A stretch of 64,000 nt of DNA from Algoriphagus litoralis (GCF_003259255.1 NZ_QGOL01000011.1:1-64000); one strand, 5' to 3'. Numbered from the stretch's first letter, positions 35,830 to 44,861 are shown. Notes: a model not told the origin generated them from the sequence alone. Numbers and translations are program-made.

Positions 35830-36999
35830 TTATTTTTCTACTATAAAGGGAGTCCATTTCGTTTCGGATTGAGTGCTCTTCAGTACATGGTCTATAAAGG
35901 CCATTCCTCGAATTCCATCCTCGATGCCCGGATAATCTTCCCATTCCCATTTTGGTTTTTCGCCGGCTCGGTCGGCATAGATGCATCTTGCAAAATTGCG
36001 GTATAAGTTTGCGAATGCTTCGATATATCCCTCTGGATGTCCTGCTGGAGTCCGGGTATTTTCCTGAGCCAATGATCCAAGATAGCCGGTACCTGCACGG
36101 AATATTTGTGCTGGTTCATTTGGGAAGCGCACAGTCAGGGAGTTATTGAGTTCTTGTTCCCATTCCAAGCCGCCCTTTTCCCCGTATACTCTAATTTTTA
36201 GGTTGTTTTCACAGCCTGTATCTGTCTGTGAGGCCATGAGTACTCCAGATGCACCATTTTCGAAGCGAAGCAATACGACTCCGTCATCATCAATGGGTCT
36301 TCCGTCGATTTTGATATACAAGTCAGCACAAAGCTGGGCTACTTTTTCACCTGTAATGTATTCTGCCATGTGAAATGCATGCGTGCCAATATCACCCATA
36401 CATCCTGCGAGTCCGTTTCTAGCAGGATCGGTCCGCCATTCTGCCTGTTTGTTGTTTTCTGTTTCCAGAAGTTTGTACAGCCATCCCTGGGGGTATTCGA
36501 CGTATACTTTACGGACTTTACCGATTTTTCCTTCAGCTATCATTTGCTTGGCCTGTTTGATCATGGGATACCCGGAGTAGGTATGGGTGAGCAAGAATCG
36601 GCGGTCAGCATTTTTCACAATGTGGTAGAGCTCTTTTGCCTGAGGGTAGTTCAGTGTCAAAGGCTTATCCAAGGCGACATGAAAGCCGTATTTCAGGGCT
36701 TTGACTGTCGGGTCAAAGTGCACGTTGTTAGGGGTGACGATAGCTACAACATCCATTCGCTCTGATTCAGGAAGTTGAGATTCTTTCTCAAACATCTCAT
36801 CATAGGAGTTATACACTCGATTCGGATCGAGCATGAGTTCTTCCCCTCTCATTTTGGACTTGGTAGGATTGGAGCTGAAGGCACCACATACCAACTCGAA
36901 CATTCCATCCATCAGTGCTCCATTGAGATGGATTGCGCCGATAAAGGATCCGGGGCCTCCACCGATAAGTCCGAGTTTCAGTTTTTTAGCTGTTGACAT
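35830..36999 (-). CDS. Gfo/Idh/MocA family oxidoreductase
   Basis: A 389-residue NAD(P)-dependent sugar oxidoreductase, first gene of the minus-strand operon. The N-terminal Rossmann motif is KLGLIGGGPGSFIGAIH; the catalytic Lys is in HVALDKPLTLN, where the usual Glu of the EKP motif is Asp, followed by a C-terminal domain with GDIGTHAFHMAEY. No signal peptide. Family members that sit with DUF1080 genes interconvert keto- and hydroxy-sugars, which fits the neighbourhood. Confidence 0.88.
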   Translation of the reverse strand: MSTAKKLKLGLIGGGPGSFIGAIHLNGALMDGMFELVCGAFSSNPTKSKMRGEELMLDPNRVYNSYDEMFEKESQLPESERMDVVAIVTPNNVHFDPTVKALKYGFHVALDKPLTLNYPQAKELYHIVKNADRRFLLTHTYSGYPMIKQAKQMIAEGKIGKVRKVYVEYPQGWLYKLLETENNKQAEWRTDPARNGLAGCMGDIGTHAFHMAEYITGEKVAQLCADLYIKIDGRPIDDDGVVLLRFENGASGVLMASQTDTGCENNLKIRVYGEKGGLEWEQELNNSLTVRFPNEPAQIFRAGTGYLGSLAQENTRTPAGHPEGYIEAFANLYRNFARCIYADRAGEKPKWEWEDYPGIEDGIRGMAFIDHVLKSTQSETKWTPFIVEK

Positions 37000-37082
37000 A
37001 GGTCAATAGATTAGTTTATTAGGTTTTATTGCGTTGAAATTTTTTCTAAGGTGGAAATTTCGAGGTTCCTGCGCCTTTAGCG

Positions 37083-37107
37083 GTCACATTATGATCAATT
37101 GTCACAT
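37083..37107. promoter_or_regulatory. Direct repeat GTCACAT in the divergent promoter region
   Basis: GTCACAT occurs at 37083-37089 and 37101-37107, 18 bp apart, around a TGATCA palindrome (37092-37097). It lies between the divergent sugar operons and is a candidate regulator site; binding is inference. Confidence 0.35.
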
Positions 37108-37241
37108 GGAGTTATGAGTGGCTTTAGCAAAACTTTTCCCCCTCTTTTTTCGGAATCTCAAAGGAGATGCTTAAAATACAGCAAAAAGCCCAAAATCTAA
37201 ATTTCAGAAAGGAAATTCCATTTGTCTACCCCAAAATACCT

Positions 37242-38468
37242 ATGAATTTTGCCGTCAAGTCCCGTTTATCATTTATGATGTTTTTGGAGTTTTTTGTTTG
37301 GGGTTCTTGGTATGTCACGATGGGCACCTTTCTGGGGGCCAATTTACAGGCAAAAGATCAGGATATTTCTCTTGCGTTTTCAACTCAATCTTTTGGGGCT
37401 ATCATTGCTCCTTTTATTATAGGTCTCATTGCGGATCGGTATTTTCATGCCCAGCGAATCTTGGGTGTGATCCATCTGATTGGAGCACTATTGATGTACT
37501 TGCTTTATTCCGCCGAAGATTTCTCCGGTTTTTTTCCGGTTTTATTGGCCTACATGATTCTTTTCATGCCCACCTTGGCTTTAGTCAATTCCATTTCCTT
37601 TAATCAAATGAAAGACCCAGCTCGGGAGTTTTCTGTCATCAGAATCTGGGGGACTATTGGCTGGATTGCATCTGGGTTTTTGATTTCTTTTTTGGCATGG
37701 GACAGTCAGGAGGGAATGTCAGAGGGGCTGCTGAAAAATACATGGATCATGGCAGCCATAGTTTCCCTGGTGTTGGGGATTTATAGTTTCACGCTACCTC
37801 TGACGCCACCACGAGCGAAATCATCCGGCAAAATCAAAGTCTCGGAAATTCTTGGATTGGATGCGCTTTCGCTTTTGAAGCATCGAAACTTCGCTATTTT
37901 CTTTCTTGCTTCCATTTTAATCTGTATTCCTTTGGCATTTTATTACCAAAATGCCAGTCCTTTTCTGACAGAGATTGGTGTCGAAAACTCCACCAGTAAA
38001 ATGGCACTTGGACAAGTATCCGAGGTTCTTTTTCTACTGGCTTTGCCTCTTTTCTTTACCAAATTTGGATTCAAGAAAACCCTGGTTGTCGCAATGCTAG
38101 CTTGGGCAGTCCGGTATATTTTCTTTGCCTTTGGAGATGCTGATACTGGCGTTTGGATGCTGCTGGTGGGGATCGTCCTGCATGGGATATGCTATGATTT
38201 CTTCTTTGTAAGTGGTCAGATCTATACCGATTCACATGCTGGTGAAAAATTCAAATCCTCTGCACAGGGCCTCATCACCTTGGCCACTTACGGTATCGGT
38301 ATGCTCATCGGCTTCTGGGCCGCTGGTCTGATCTCCAATTATTACCTTATTGATACCGGTCTTCACTCTTGGAAGTCAATTTGGTTGATTCCTGCTGGTA
38401 TTTCAGTTTTGGTTTTACTATTTTTCATATCTTTTTTCAAAGATGAAAAAGTAAAGCCTCACCAATAA
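37242..38468 (+). CDS. MFS transporter, nucleoside:H+ symporter-like
   Basis: A 408-residue inner-membrane protein with about 12 hydrophobic helices. Its start MNFAVKSRLSFMMFLEFFVWGSWYV and LIADRYFHAQRILG follow the nucleoside:H+ symporter (NupG/XapB-like) branch of the major facilitator superfamily. In Bacteroidota this branch is often found beside Gfo/Idh/MocA and sugar-isomerase genes, so it may import a sugar or keto-sugar, not a nucleoside. First gene of the plus-strand operon; the downstream gene starts 13 bp later. Confidence 0.85.
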   Translation: MNFAVKSRLSFMMFLEFFVWGSWYVTMGTFLGANLQAKDQDISLAFSTQSFGAIIAPFIIGLIADRYFHAQRILGVIHLIGALLMYLLYSAEDFSGFFPVLLAYMILFMPTLALVNSISFNQMKDPAREFSVIRIWGTIGWIASGFLISFLAWDSQEGMSEGLLKNTWIMAAIVSLVLGIYSFTLPLTPPRAKSSGKIKVSEILGLDALSLLKHRNFAIFFLASILICIPLAFYYQNASPFLTEIGVENSTSKMALGQVSEVLFLLALPLFFTKFGFKKTLVVAMLAWAVRYIFFAFGDADTGVWMLLVGIVLHGICYDFFFVSGQIYTDSHAGEKFKSSAQGLITLATYGIGMLIGFWAAGLISNYYLIDTGLHSWKSIWLIPAGISVLVLLFFISFFKDEKVKPHQ

Positions 38469-38481
38469 ACCCCAAAAACCT

Positions 38482-39357
38482 ATGAATTTTGACTCAAGCA
38501 GGAGATCTTCTTTTAAGAAAATGCTATTAGGCGGAGCTGCAGTGAGTTCCTTGGCATCTTTCGATTGGAAAGAAGGGAATGCACCACTTCAACTTAAAGG
38601 AAATATTCACCATGGCGTATGTGCGTGGACAATGCCTTCGTTAAGTTTGGACGAACTGTGTGTGGCAGTCAAAAAAATCGGTTTTAATGCCATTGATTTG
38701 GTGGGGCCGAATGGTTGGGACACGCTGAAGACCCATGGAGTAGAGTGCTCCATGTGCAATGGTGCTGAGTTGGGAATACCCAAAGGTTGGAACGATCCAC
38801 AATACCATGAGCAACTCATCAAAAACTACACGGAGCTGATTCCCCAAGTAGCCAAATACGGATACAAAAACTTGATTTGTTTCTCAGGCAACAGAAATGG
38901 GATGGATGGCGAGACAGGAATGAAAAACTGTGCAGAAGGTCTCAAAAAGATCATGAGTGTGGCTGAAAAGCATGGGGTAATCATCCAAATGGAATTGCTG
39001 AATAGTAAAGTCAATCACAAAGACTACATGTGTGACTTGTCCCCATGGGGAGTGGAACTGTGTAAAATGATAGGAAGTGACAACTTCAAGCTGCTATTCG
39101 ACATCTACCATATGCAGATCGACGAAGGTGATATCATCCGAAGCATCCAAACAAACCACCACTATTTTGGTCATTACCATACCGCCGGTAATCCCGGAAG
39201 AAACGAACTGGATGAAAATCAGGAAATCAACTATCCAGCAGTGATGAGGGCTATTGTGGCTACTGGATACAAAGGATATGTTTCCCATGAATTTATCCCA
39301 AAATCAGAAGATAAACTAGCTGCACTGGCTCAGGCGGTGCAAGTGTGTGATGTGTAA
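38482..39357 (+). CDS. Hydroxypyruvate-isomerase-like TIM-barrel enzyme (exported)
   Basis: A 291-residue TIM-barrel isomerase with a Tat-like signal: SSRRSSFKKMLLGGAAVSS near the N-terminus. Ligand candidates are Glu in IIQMELLNSK, Asp and His in LLFDIYHMQ, His in YFGHYHTAG and Glu in GYVSHEFIPK, the pattern of Hyi-like proteins. The twin-arginine start suggests that the folded metal enzyme acts in the periplasm, unlike its cytoplasmic cousin at 34754. Co-transcribed with the MFS and GMC genes. Confidence 0.8.
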   Translation: MNFDSSRRSSFKKMLLGGAAVSSLASFDWKEGNAPLQLKGNIHHGVCAWTMPSLSLDELCVAVKKIGFNAIDLVGPNGWDTLKTHGVECSMCNGAELGIPKGWNDPQYHEQLIKNYTELIPQVAKYGYKNLICFSGNRNGMDGETGMKNCAEGLKKIMSVAEKHGVIIQMELLNSKVNHKDYMCDLSPWGVELCKMIGSDNFKLLFDIYHMQIDEGDIIRSIQTNHHYFGHYHTAGNPGRNELDENQEINYPAVMRAIVATGYKGYVSHEFIPKSEDKLAALAQAVQVCDV

Positions 39358-39382
39358 CTAATTAAACCAAAATACCATACCT

Positions 39383-41062
39383 ATGGCAAATGAAGCGTAT
39401 GACGCAATCGTAGTTGGGTCAGGAATTAGCGGCGGATGGGCGGCTAAAGAGCTGACGGAGAAGGGGCTTAAAGTACTGCTCCTAGAGAGAGGACCCATGG
39501 TTGAGCATGTAAAAGACTACAAAACTGCAACTCTCCCTCCTTGGGAGGTACCTCATAGAGGTAGAAGAACACAGGAACAAATTGAAAATCACCCGAATCT
39601 CCGAAGAGATTATGTCCTCAATGAGTTGAACCTGGACTGGTGGGCTCATGAAACTGACTCTCCCTATGTAGAAGACAAACCATTCACTTGGTTTAGAGGA
39701 TATCAGGTAGGAGGTAGATCCCTTCTCTGGGGCAGGCAGTCTTACCGATGGGCAAATGTAGATTTTGAAGCAAATGCAAAAGAGGGAATCGCAGTTGATT
39801 GGCCGATTCGTTATGAAGACCTAGCACCTTGGTACAGCTATGTGGAGAAATTTATCGGCGTTTCCGGTTCCAAGGATGGGTTGGCAATTTTGCCCGATGG
39901 TGAATTTCAGAAGCCAGTCCCGATGAATTGTGTCGAAATCGATGCTGCCGCAAAGATCAAGGAACATTACAAAGGAGCAAGAACATGGACTATCGGAAGA
40001 CCCGCCAACAATACAGAACCTCTACCAGGTAGAGCTGGCTGTCAATACCGAAACAAATGTTCACTTGGTTGTCCTTTTGGTGGCTACTTCAGTACCCAAG
40101 CCTCTACTTTGCCCGCGGCTAAAGCTACTGGTAACCTGACATTAAGACCTTGGTCTATCGTCCGTCGATTGATCTACGACAAAGACACCCAAAAAGCAAC
40201 TGGGGTAGAGGTTCTTGATGCCGAGACCAATCAGACAATTGAATACGATGCCAAAATTGTATTCTTGTGTGCTTCTGCTTTCAATTCTACAGCTATCCTG
40301 ATGCGGACTGCTACAGACATCTGGCCAGGTGGATTGGGTTCTTCCTCAGGAGAATTGGGACATAATGTGATGGACCACCATTTCCGTCTCGGCGCCAATG
40401 GAACCATGGAAGGATACCAAGACAAGTATTACTTTGGCCGAAGACCTACTGGACTTTATATTCCTAGGTTCAGAAACCTGAATGGCGAAAAACGGGACTA
40501 CCTCAGAGGATTTGGTTACCAAGGTGGAGCGAGTAGAAGTGGCTGGAGCAGAGATGTGGCTGAATTGGGTTTTGGCGCTCCAATGAAAGATGCATTGACT
40601 GAACCAGGGCCATGGAGCATTGGATTTACTGCTTTTGGAGAAATCCTTCCATATCATGACAATACAATCAAATTGTCTGATTCAGTAAAAGATAAGTGGG
40701 GAATGGAAGCTCTCGTGATGAGTGCTGAGATCAAGGAGAATGAACTTAACATGCGAAAAGACATGATGGCTGATGCAGCAGAAATGCTCGAAGTCGCTGG
40801 ATTTAAGGATGTGAAAACATACGACGCAGGGTACATATTTGGTCAGGGTATTCACGAGATGGGAACTGCCCGAATGGGACGTGATCCTAAAACCTCTGTT
40901 TTGAATGGAAACAATCAGGTCTGGGAAGCAAAGAATGTATTTGTCACAGATGGAGCTTGCATGACTTCTGCAGCAGCACAAAACCCATCCTTGACCTACA
41001 TGGCACTGACTGCAAGAGCAGCAGCTTTCGCAGTGGATGAATTGAAAAAGATGAACCTCTAA
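39383..41062 (+). CDS. GMC oxidoreductase, sugar 3-dehydrogenase-like large subunit
   Basis: A 559-residue FAD enzyme. The FAD motif AIVVGSGISGGWAAKELTEK lies at the extreme N-terminus, so there is no signal peptide of its own. The middle has a Cys cluster GCQYRNKCSLGCPFGG (about residues 220-235) that resembles the 3Fe-4S site of FAD-dependent glucose dehydrogenase of Burkholderia. The C-terminus has GIHEMGTARMG and the catalytic-region AQNPSLTYMALT. With the gluconate_2-dh3 subunit next door and a cytochrome c, it probably oxidises a sugar at C3. Substrate not provable from sequence. Confidence 0.88.
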   Translation: MANEAYDAIVVGSGISGGWAAKELTEKGLKVLLLERGPMVEHVKDYKTATLPPWEVPHRGRRTQEQIENHPNLRRDYVLNELNLDWWAHETDSPYVEDKPFTWFRGYQVGGRSLLWGRQSYRWANVDFEANAKEGIAVDWPIRYEDLAPWYSYVEKFIGVSGSKDGLAILPDGEFQKPVPMNCVEIDAAAKIKEHYKGARTWTIGRPANNTEPLPGRAGCQYRNKCSLGCPFGGYFSTQASTLPAAKATGNLTLRPWSIVRRLIYDKDTQKATGVEVLDAETNQTIEYDAKIVFLCASAFNSTAILMRTATDIWPGGLGSSSGELGHNVMDHHFRLGANGTMEGYQDKYYFGRRPTGLYIPRFRNLNGEKRDYLRGFGYQGGASRSGWSRDVAELGFGAPMKDALTEPGPWSIGFTAFGEILPYHDNTIKLSDSVKDKWGMEALVMSAEIKENELNMRKDMMADAAEMLEVAGFKDVKTYDAGYIFGQGIHEMGTARMGRDPKTSVLNGNNQVWEAKNVFVTDGACMTSAAAQNPSLTYMALTARAAAFAVDELKKMNL

Positions 41063-41074
41063 TTCGAGAAAGAA

Positions 41075-41638
41075 ATGACTGTAATGAATAGAAGAGACGC
41101 ATTGAAAAGCGTCGTCCTGATGATGGGAGGCACGATGATCGGCGCCACTGCCATCCTCACCGGTTGTTCTCCTGAACGACAGCTAAAAGACCTCAATTTC
41201 AGTCCGGAAGATTTGGCATTTCTGGATGAAATCGGAGAAACTATCATCCCTACCACGGATACTCCCGGTGCCAAAGCTACCGGCATAGGGGCATTCATCG
41301 TGATGATGGTGAAAGATACCTATGACGAGGATCAACAAAAGGCCTTCCTTGATGGATTGAATCAATTGAGTAAGGACTTCAAAGCAGAGAAAGGCACGGA
41401 TTTCATGGAAGCAAGTGCAGAGGACCGTTTGGCTTTCCTAAATGGAATGCAGGACAAGTTTAAGGCAAGTGGCGAAGAAAGACAGCCTATCGTCATCAAT
41501 ATGCTACGCGATCTGACAGTCTTGGGGTATTTTACGTCAGAAATCGGTGCGACTCAAGCACTGAATTACGTTGAAGTGCCAGGTCGATATGACGGATGCA
41601 TCGAATACAAGAAAGGCGATAAAGCCTGGGCGATTTAA
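41075..41638 (+). CDS. Gluconate 2-dehydrogenase subunit 3 family protein (Tat signal)
   Basis: A 187-residue small subunit. The second in-frame ATG at 41084 is an equally good start. The N-terminus MNRRDALKSVVLMMGG is a twin-arginine signal, and ATAILTGCS gives a lipobox, so the protein is probably a Tat-exported lipoprotein. The rest is a gluconate_2-dh3 domain (DLAFLDEIGETIIPTTDTPG). By analogy with the gamma subunit of FAD glucose dehydrogenase, it would carry the signal-less GMC subunit across the membrane. Last gene of the operon, followed by a terminator. Confidence 0.9.
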   Translation: MTVMNRRDALKSVVLMMGGTMIGATAILTGCSPERQLKDLNFSPEDLAFLDEIGETIIPTTDTPGAKATGIGAFIVMMVKDTYDEDQQKAFLDGLNQLSKDFKAEKGTDFMEASAEDRLAFLNGMQDKFKASGEERQPIVINMLRDLTVLGYFTSEIGATQALNYVEVPGRYDGCIEYKKGDKAWAI

Positions 41639-41652
41639 TTCAAAAATCAGGT

Positions 41653-41693
41653 AAAAAAGAAGCCTGCCAAATTTTTGGCAGGCTTCTTTTTTT
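41653..41693 (+). terminator. Terminator of the GMC operon
   Basis: A long near-perfect stem AAGAAGCCTGCCAAA paired with its complement, then T7. Also faces the convergent gene at 41747. Confidence 0.92.
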
Positions 41694-41746
41694 GGAATGA
41701 AAAACAGGAAATCAGGTGATTTAAGGGGAAAAGCCTGCGGGAAAGA

Positions 41747-42397
41747 TTAAATCATTCCTTTGTTCCGTTCGGTTTTTCGGAACAAAAGCAAGAACATCAC
41801 CACCACCAAAATGATCAGTAGTGCTACTTCAAATTGCGCCCAAATCTGAGATCTATTTATTAGTTTTTTGGCTTTACCCATCAATTTTTTTCCTTCTTCC
41901 ATCTGTATTTTACTCAGATTGTCTAAGTCTTTTCGGGCAAGAGAAATTTTTTCGTCATAGATTTTGACCTGCGCCCGATTTACTCCTGAGGAATCAGAAT
42001 AAAGCAAATCATAGCTTTTGATATTCAGATCAGTTTCTATGATTTTTTTGAAATCCGTAAGGTAAATCGCTTCTTCTTCGGTCAGATTTGTCTCTTCGAA
42101 ATCTGAGATGATACCCAAAATCGATTTTTCATTGGCAGCGATTTCTTCCACTACCTTTGAATAATCATAATCAATATTGCAGTGGTCCACGAGTTTTTGG
42201 ATCTGAAAGAGATTTTCAGAAATCTGAAAAATGTATCCCTCCACTACTAATCTATCATTATATACTTCTGTAAATGTGTTACTGATACTTCTGAAAGACT
42301 GTCTTTCCAGTAAATTTTTGGTATAGAGAAGTAGAAGTAAAATGCCAATAATGACAAGTGCACGAACTTTTCTTCTTTTCAGGATGGAATCTTGCAT
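41747..42397 (-). CDS. Two-helix membrane protein with periplasmic four-helix sensor-like domain
   Basis: A 216-residue protein with a basic N-terminus, one membrane helix (about residues 12-27), a roughly 155-residue hydrophilic helical region and a second membrane helix (about 188-207) followed by a short basic tail. This is the layout of the 4HB-MCP sensor domain of chemoreceptors and kinases, but no HAMP, signalling or kinase domain follows. It may be an orphan sensor or a truncated receptor. I cannot name it. Confidence 0.6.
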   Translation of the reverse strand: MQDSILKRRKVRALVIIGILLLLLYTKNLLERQSFRSISNTFTEVYNDRLVVEGYIFQISENLFQIQKLVDHCNIDYDYSKVVEEIAANEKSILGIISDFEETNLTEEEAIYLTDFKKIIETDLNIKSYDLLYSDSSGVNRAQVKIYDEKISLARKDLDNLSKIQMEEGKKLMGKAKKLINRSQIWAQFEVALLIILVVVMFLLLFRKTERNKGMI

Positions 42398-42506
42398 AAT
42401 TAGGGTCTAGTTCAAAACTGTCAACTTCTAAATACGATACATTATCAGACTTTACAAAAAAAGTGTGCTGAATTGATAGAAATGAATTTTTATACAAATC
42501 ATAAGC

Positions 42507-43298
42507 TCATGGCTTTTTATCAAAAACCCGAACATAATCCACTTCCAAACGCTGTGGCCAGATGGCTGTGTCTACACCCTTAGCTCCTCCCCAATTGCCC
42601 CCTACCGCGATGTTCAGGATCAGGTGAAAAGGTTGATCAAAAGGCCACTCTTTAGGCCCATTTCCTGTGTTTTCGAAAGTAAAGTACTTCTCTCCATCTA
42701 TGAAGAAGTCAATTTTGTCTTTGCGCCAGTCGATGGCGTACGTGTGAAAATCATTTTGAAAGTCAGGTACCGTGAGCTGGGCACCTTTTTGGGTGCCAAT
42801 CGAATGATTGAAAGCCTCGGTGTGCACAGTGCCGTGGACTCTTCCCGGATCATAGCCGACATGTTCCATGATATCGATTTCGCCGCTTTTGGGCCAGCCG
42901 CCATAAGTGTTTTTTTCTGGAAGCATCCAGATAGCAGGCCAGGTTCCGGTTCCTTCAGGGAGTTTAGCCCGAACTTCGATATAGGCATATTGCCATGCAG
43001 CCTGCCCCTTGGTGACTATTCTTGCGGAGGAGTATCCCTTTTGGTAGGATGAGTCAGCACGTGCTTCGATAATCAATATTCCATCCGCAATTCTGGCATT
43101 TTTTGGATTTTCTTTGGTGTAAAATTGAAGTTCATTATTTCCCCAGCCATGATCACCCACATCATAACTCCAATAGTTAGGATTAGGAAGTCCATCGGTC
43201 TCAAATTCATCAGACCAGATTAACTTTTGGGAAAAAGATTCATTCACATAAATCAAAGATAGCCAAAGGGTTGTGGTGAAAATGAAGCTGTGTCTCAT
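42507..43298 (-). CDS. Secreted GH16 beta-glucanase (laminarinase-like)
   Basis: A 263-residue exported glycoside hydrolase. Residues 1-23 form a Sec signal. The GH16 nucleophile and acid/base lie in GEIDIMEHVG (E-x-D-x-x-E), and the sheet residues IEVRAKLPEGTGTWPAIWML and WPFDQPFHLILNIAVGG are typical. It should cleave beta-1,3 or mixed-linkage glucans such as laminarin, a common role in marine Bacteroidota. No SusC/D pair is adjacent. Confidence 0.92.
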   Translation of the reverse strand: MRHSFIFTTTLWLSLIYVNESFSQKLIWSDEFETDGLPNPNYWSYDVGDHGWGNNELQFYTKENPKNARIADGILIIEARADSSYQKGYSSARIVTKGQAAWQYAYIEVRAKLPEGTGTWPAIWMLPEKNTYGGWPKSGEIDIMEHVGYDPGRVHGTVHTEAFNHSIGTQKGAQLTVPDFQNDFHTYAIDWRKDKIDFFIDGEKYFTFENTGNGPKEWPFDQPFHLILNIAVGGNWGGAKGVDTAIWPQRLEVDYVRVFDKKP

Positions 43299-43388
43299 TA
43301 ATATTATTCTTAGTTTTAAAACTATATTTAAAATTTTGCGTGTTATATAGTATACTGTTTTTATGTTAAATCTTTAAAATTTTAAACT

Positions 43389-43577
43389 ATGTCACTACAA
43401 CTTAAAGGAAATTGGAATCAAATTAAAGGCGAACTAAAGCAAAAATATGCTGGCCTAACCGATGATGATCTCATGTATGCCGAAGGGCAAGAAGATAAAA
43501 TTCTTGGAAAATTGCAGGAAAAAACCGGTGAAAGCGCAGACAGCTTGAAAAAAATGATGTTTAAGGACGAGAATTAA
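43389..43577 (+). CDS. CsbD family stress-response protein
   Basis: A 62-residue hydrophilic protein with the CsbD features LKGNWNQIKGELKQKYAGL and DLMYAEGQEDKILGKLQEKT. Members are induced by general stress in other bacteria; molecular function is unknown. Monocistronic with a strong terminator, and the upstream DNA is AT-rich. Confidence 0.9.
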   Translation: MSLQLKGNWNQIKGELKQKYAGLTDDDLMYAEGQEDKILGKLQEKTGESADSLKKMMFKDEN

Positions 43578-43607
43578 TTTAATTCCAATTTTGTCTAAAT
43601 TCTTTCG

Positions 43608-43640
43608 AAATGGTCGGGCTAAAACCCGACCATTTTTTCT
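43608..43640 (+). terminator. Terminator of the CsbD gene
   Basis: 11-bp stem AAATGGTCGGG/CCCGACCATTT with a 6-base loop and T-run. Confidence 0.92.
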
Positions 43641-43697
43641 TTTTTGGAGTTTATCCATCAAAAGAGAATTGTAACTTGCTCCTATAAACCCAAAAAT

Positions 43698-44861
43698 ATG
43701 GCTTATTACTTTAGATTGGGACAAATTCCTCCCAAGCGACATACTCAGTTTCGTCAACCAGACGGAAGCCTGTACAAAGAAGAGCTAGTCAGCTCGAAGG
43801 GCTTTTCTGGGATATATTCCAACCTGTATCACATCCACAATCCAAACGAAGTCAAGTCCATCGGTACACCCAAACCCTTCGCCTGGGAACCGGCAAAAGC
43901 TCATGGGCTAAATCAAACCCACCTCAAAACTTCAGGAGTCGATATCACAGGTGAGGATTACCTCAGTGCGCGAAGAATGCTCATGATGAATAATGACGTG
44001 ATGATGGGCATTTGTACCCCAAGGCAGCGAAAAATGGATTATTATTTTAAAAATGCCGACGGAGATGAACTCATTTATGTGCACGATGGAGAAGGGGTTC
44101 TCTATTCTCAATTCGGAAAATTACCGGTAAAAAAAGGAGATTATATCGTGATTCCTCGGACCACCATTTATCGGTTTGAATTTAAGGAAGAAGGGCCCTT
44201 GCGGCTTTTAATCATCGAATCTCATGGGCCGATTGAGACAGTCAAGCGATACCGCAATGAAGTGGGGCAGCTTCTCGAGCATTCGCCGTATTGCGAGCGT
44301 GACATCCGACCCCCGCACGAGTTACATATCGAGGACCAACCTGGAGAATATCTTATTCAGATCAAAAAACAGGGTTTTCTACATCAATATACCTACGGGC
44401 ACAGTCCCTTGGACATTGTAGGATGGGATGGATACCTGTATCCTTACGCACTTTCTATTCATGATTTTGAGCCGATCACTGGTCGAATCCACCAGCCGCC
44501 ACCAGTTCACCAGACGTTCCAGGCATGGGGATTTGTGATTTGTTCGTTTGTGCCGAGGCTTTTCGATTACCATCCTTTGGCTATTCCTGCTCCATACAAT
44601 CACTCCAATATTGACTCGGACGAAGTCCTCTACTATGCCGAGGGGGAGTTTATGAGTCGAAAGGGCATCGATCGGGGATCATTCACTATCCATATGGGAG
44701 GCCTTCCTCATGGACCGCACCCAGGAACTGTGGAAAAATCCCTTGGAGCCAAAGAAACCCATGAATACGCTGTCATGCTGGATACACACAGACCGCTGTT
44801 CATCACCACTGATGCCCTAGAGTTTGTAGACAAAGATTACCCCATGAGTTGGACAGAGTAA
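43698..44861 (+). CDS. hmgA: Homogentisate 1,2-dioxygenase
   Basis: A 387-residue non-haem iron dioxygenase that opens the ring of homogentisate in tyrosine and phenylalanine degradation. The iron ligands can be read as His in APYNHSN, Glu in DSDEVLYY and His in HGPHPGT. The start MAYYFRLGQIPPKRHTQF is typical of Bacteroidota members, whereas a longer reading from 43644 is unlikely. No other tyrosine-degradation gene is adjacent. Confidence 0.93.
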   Translation: MAYYFRLGQIPPKRHTQFRQPDGSLYKEELVSSKGFSGIYSNLYHIHNPNEVKSIGTPKPFAWEPAKAHGLNQTHLKTSGVDITGEDYLSARRMLMMNNDVMMGICTPRQRKMDYYFKNADGDELIYVHDGEGVLYSQFGKLPVKKGDYIVIPRTTIYRFEFKEEGPLRLLIIESHGPIETVKRYRNEVGQLLEHSPYCERDIRPPHELHIEDQPGEYLIQIKKQGFLHQYTYGHSPLDIVGWDGYLYPYALSIHDFEPITGRIHQPPPVHQTFQAWGFVICSFVPRLFDYHPLAIPAPYNHSNIDSDEVLYYAEGEFMSRKGIDRGSFTIHMGGLPHGPHPGTVEKSLGAKETHEYAVMLDTHRPLFITTDALEFVDKDYPMSWTE

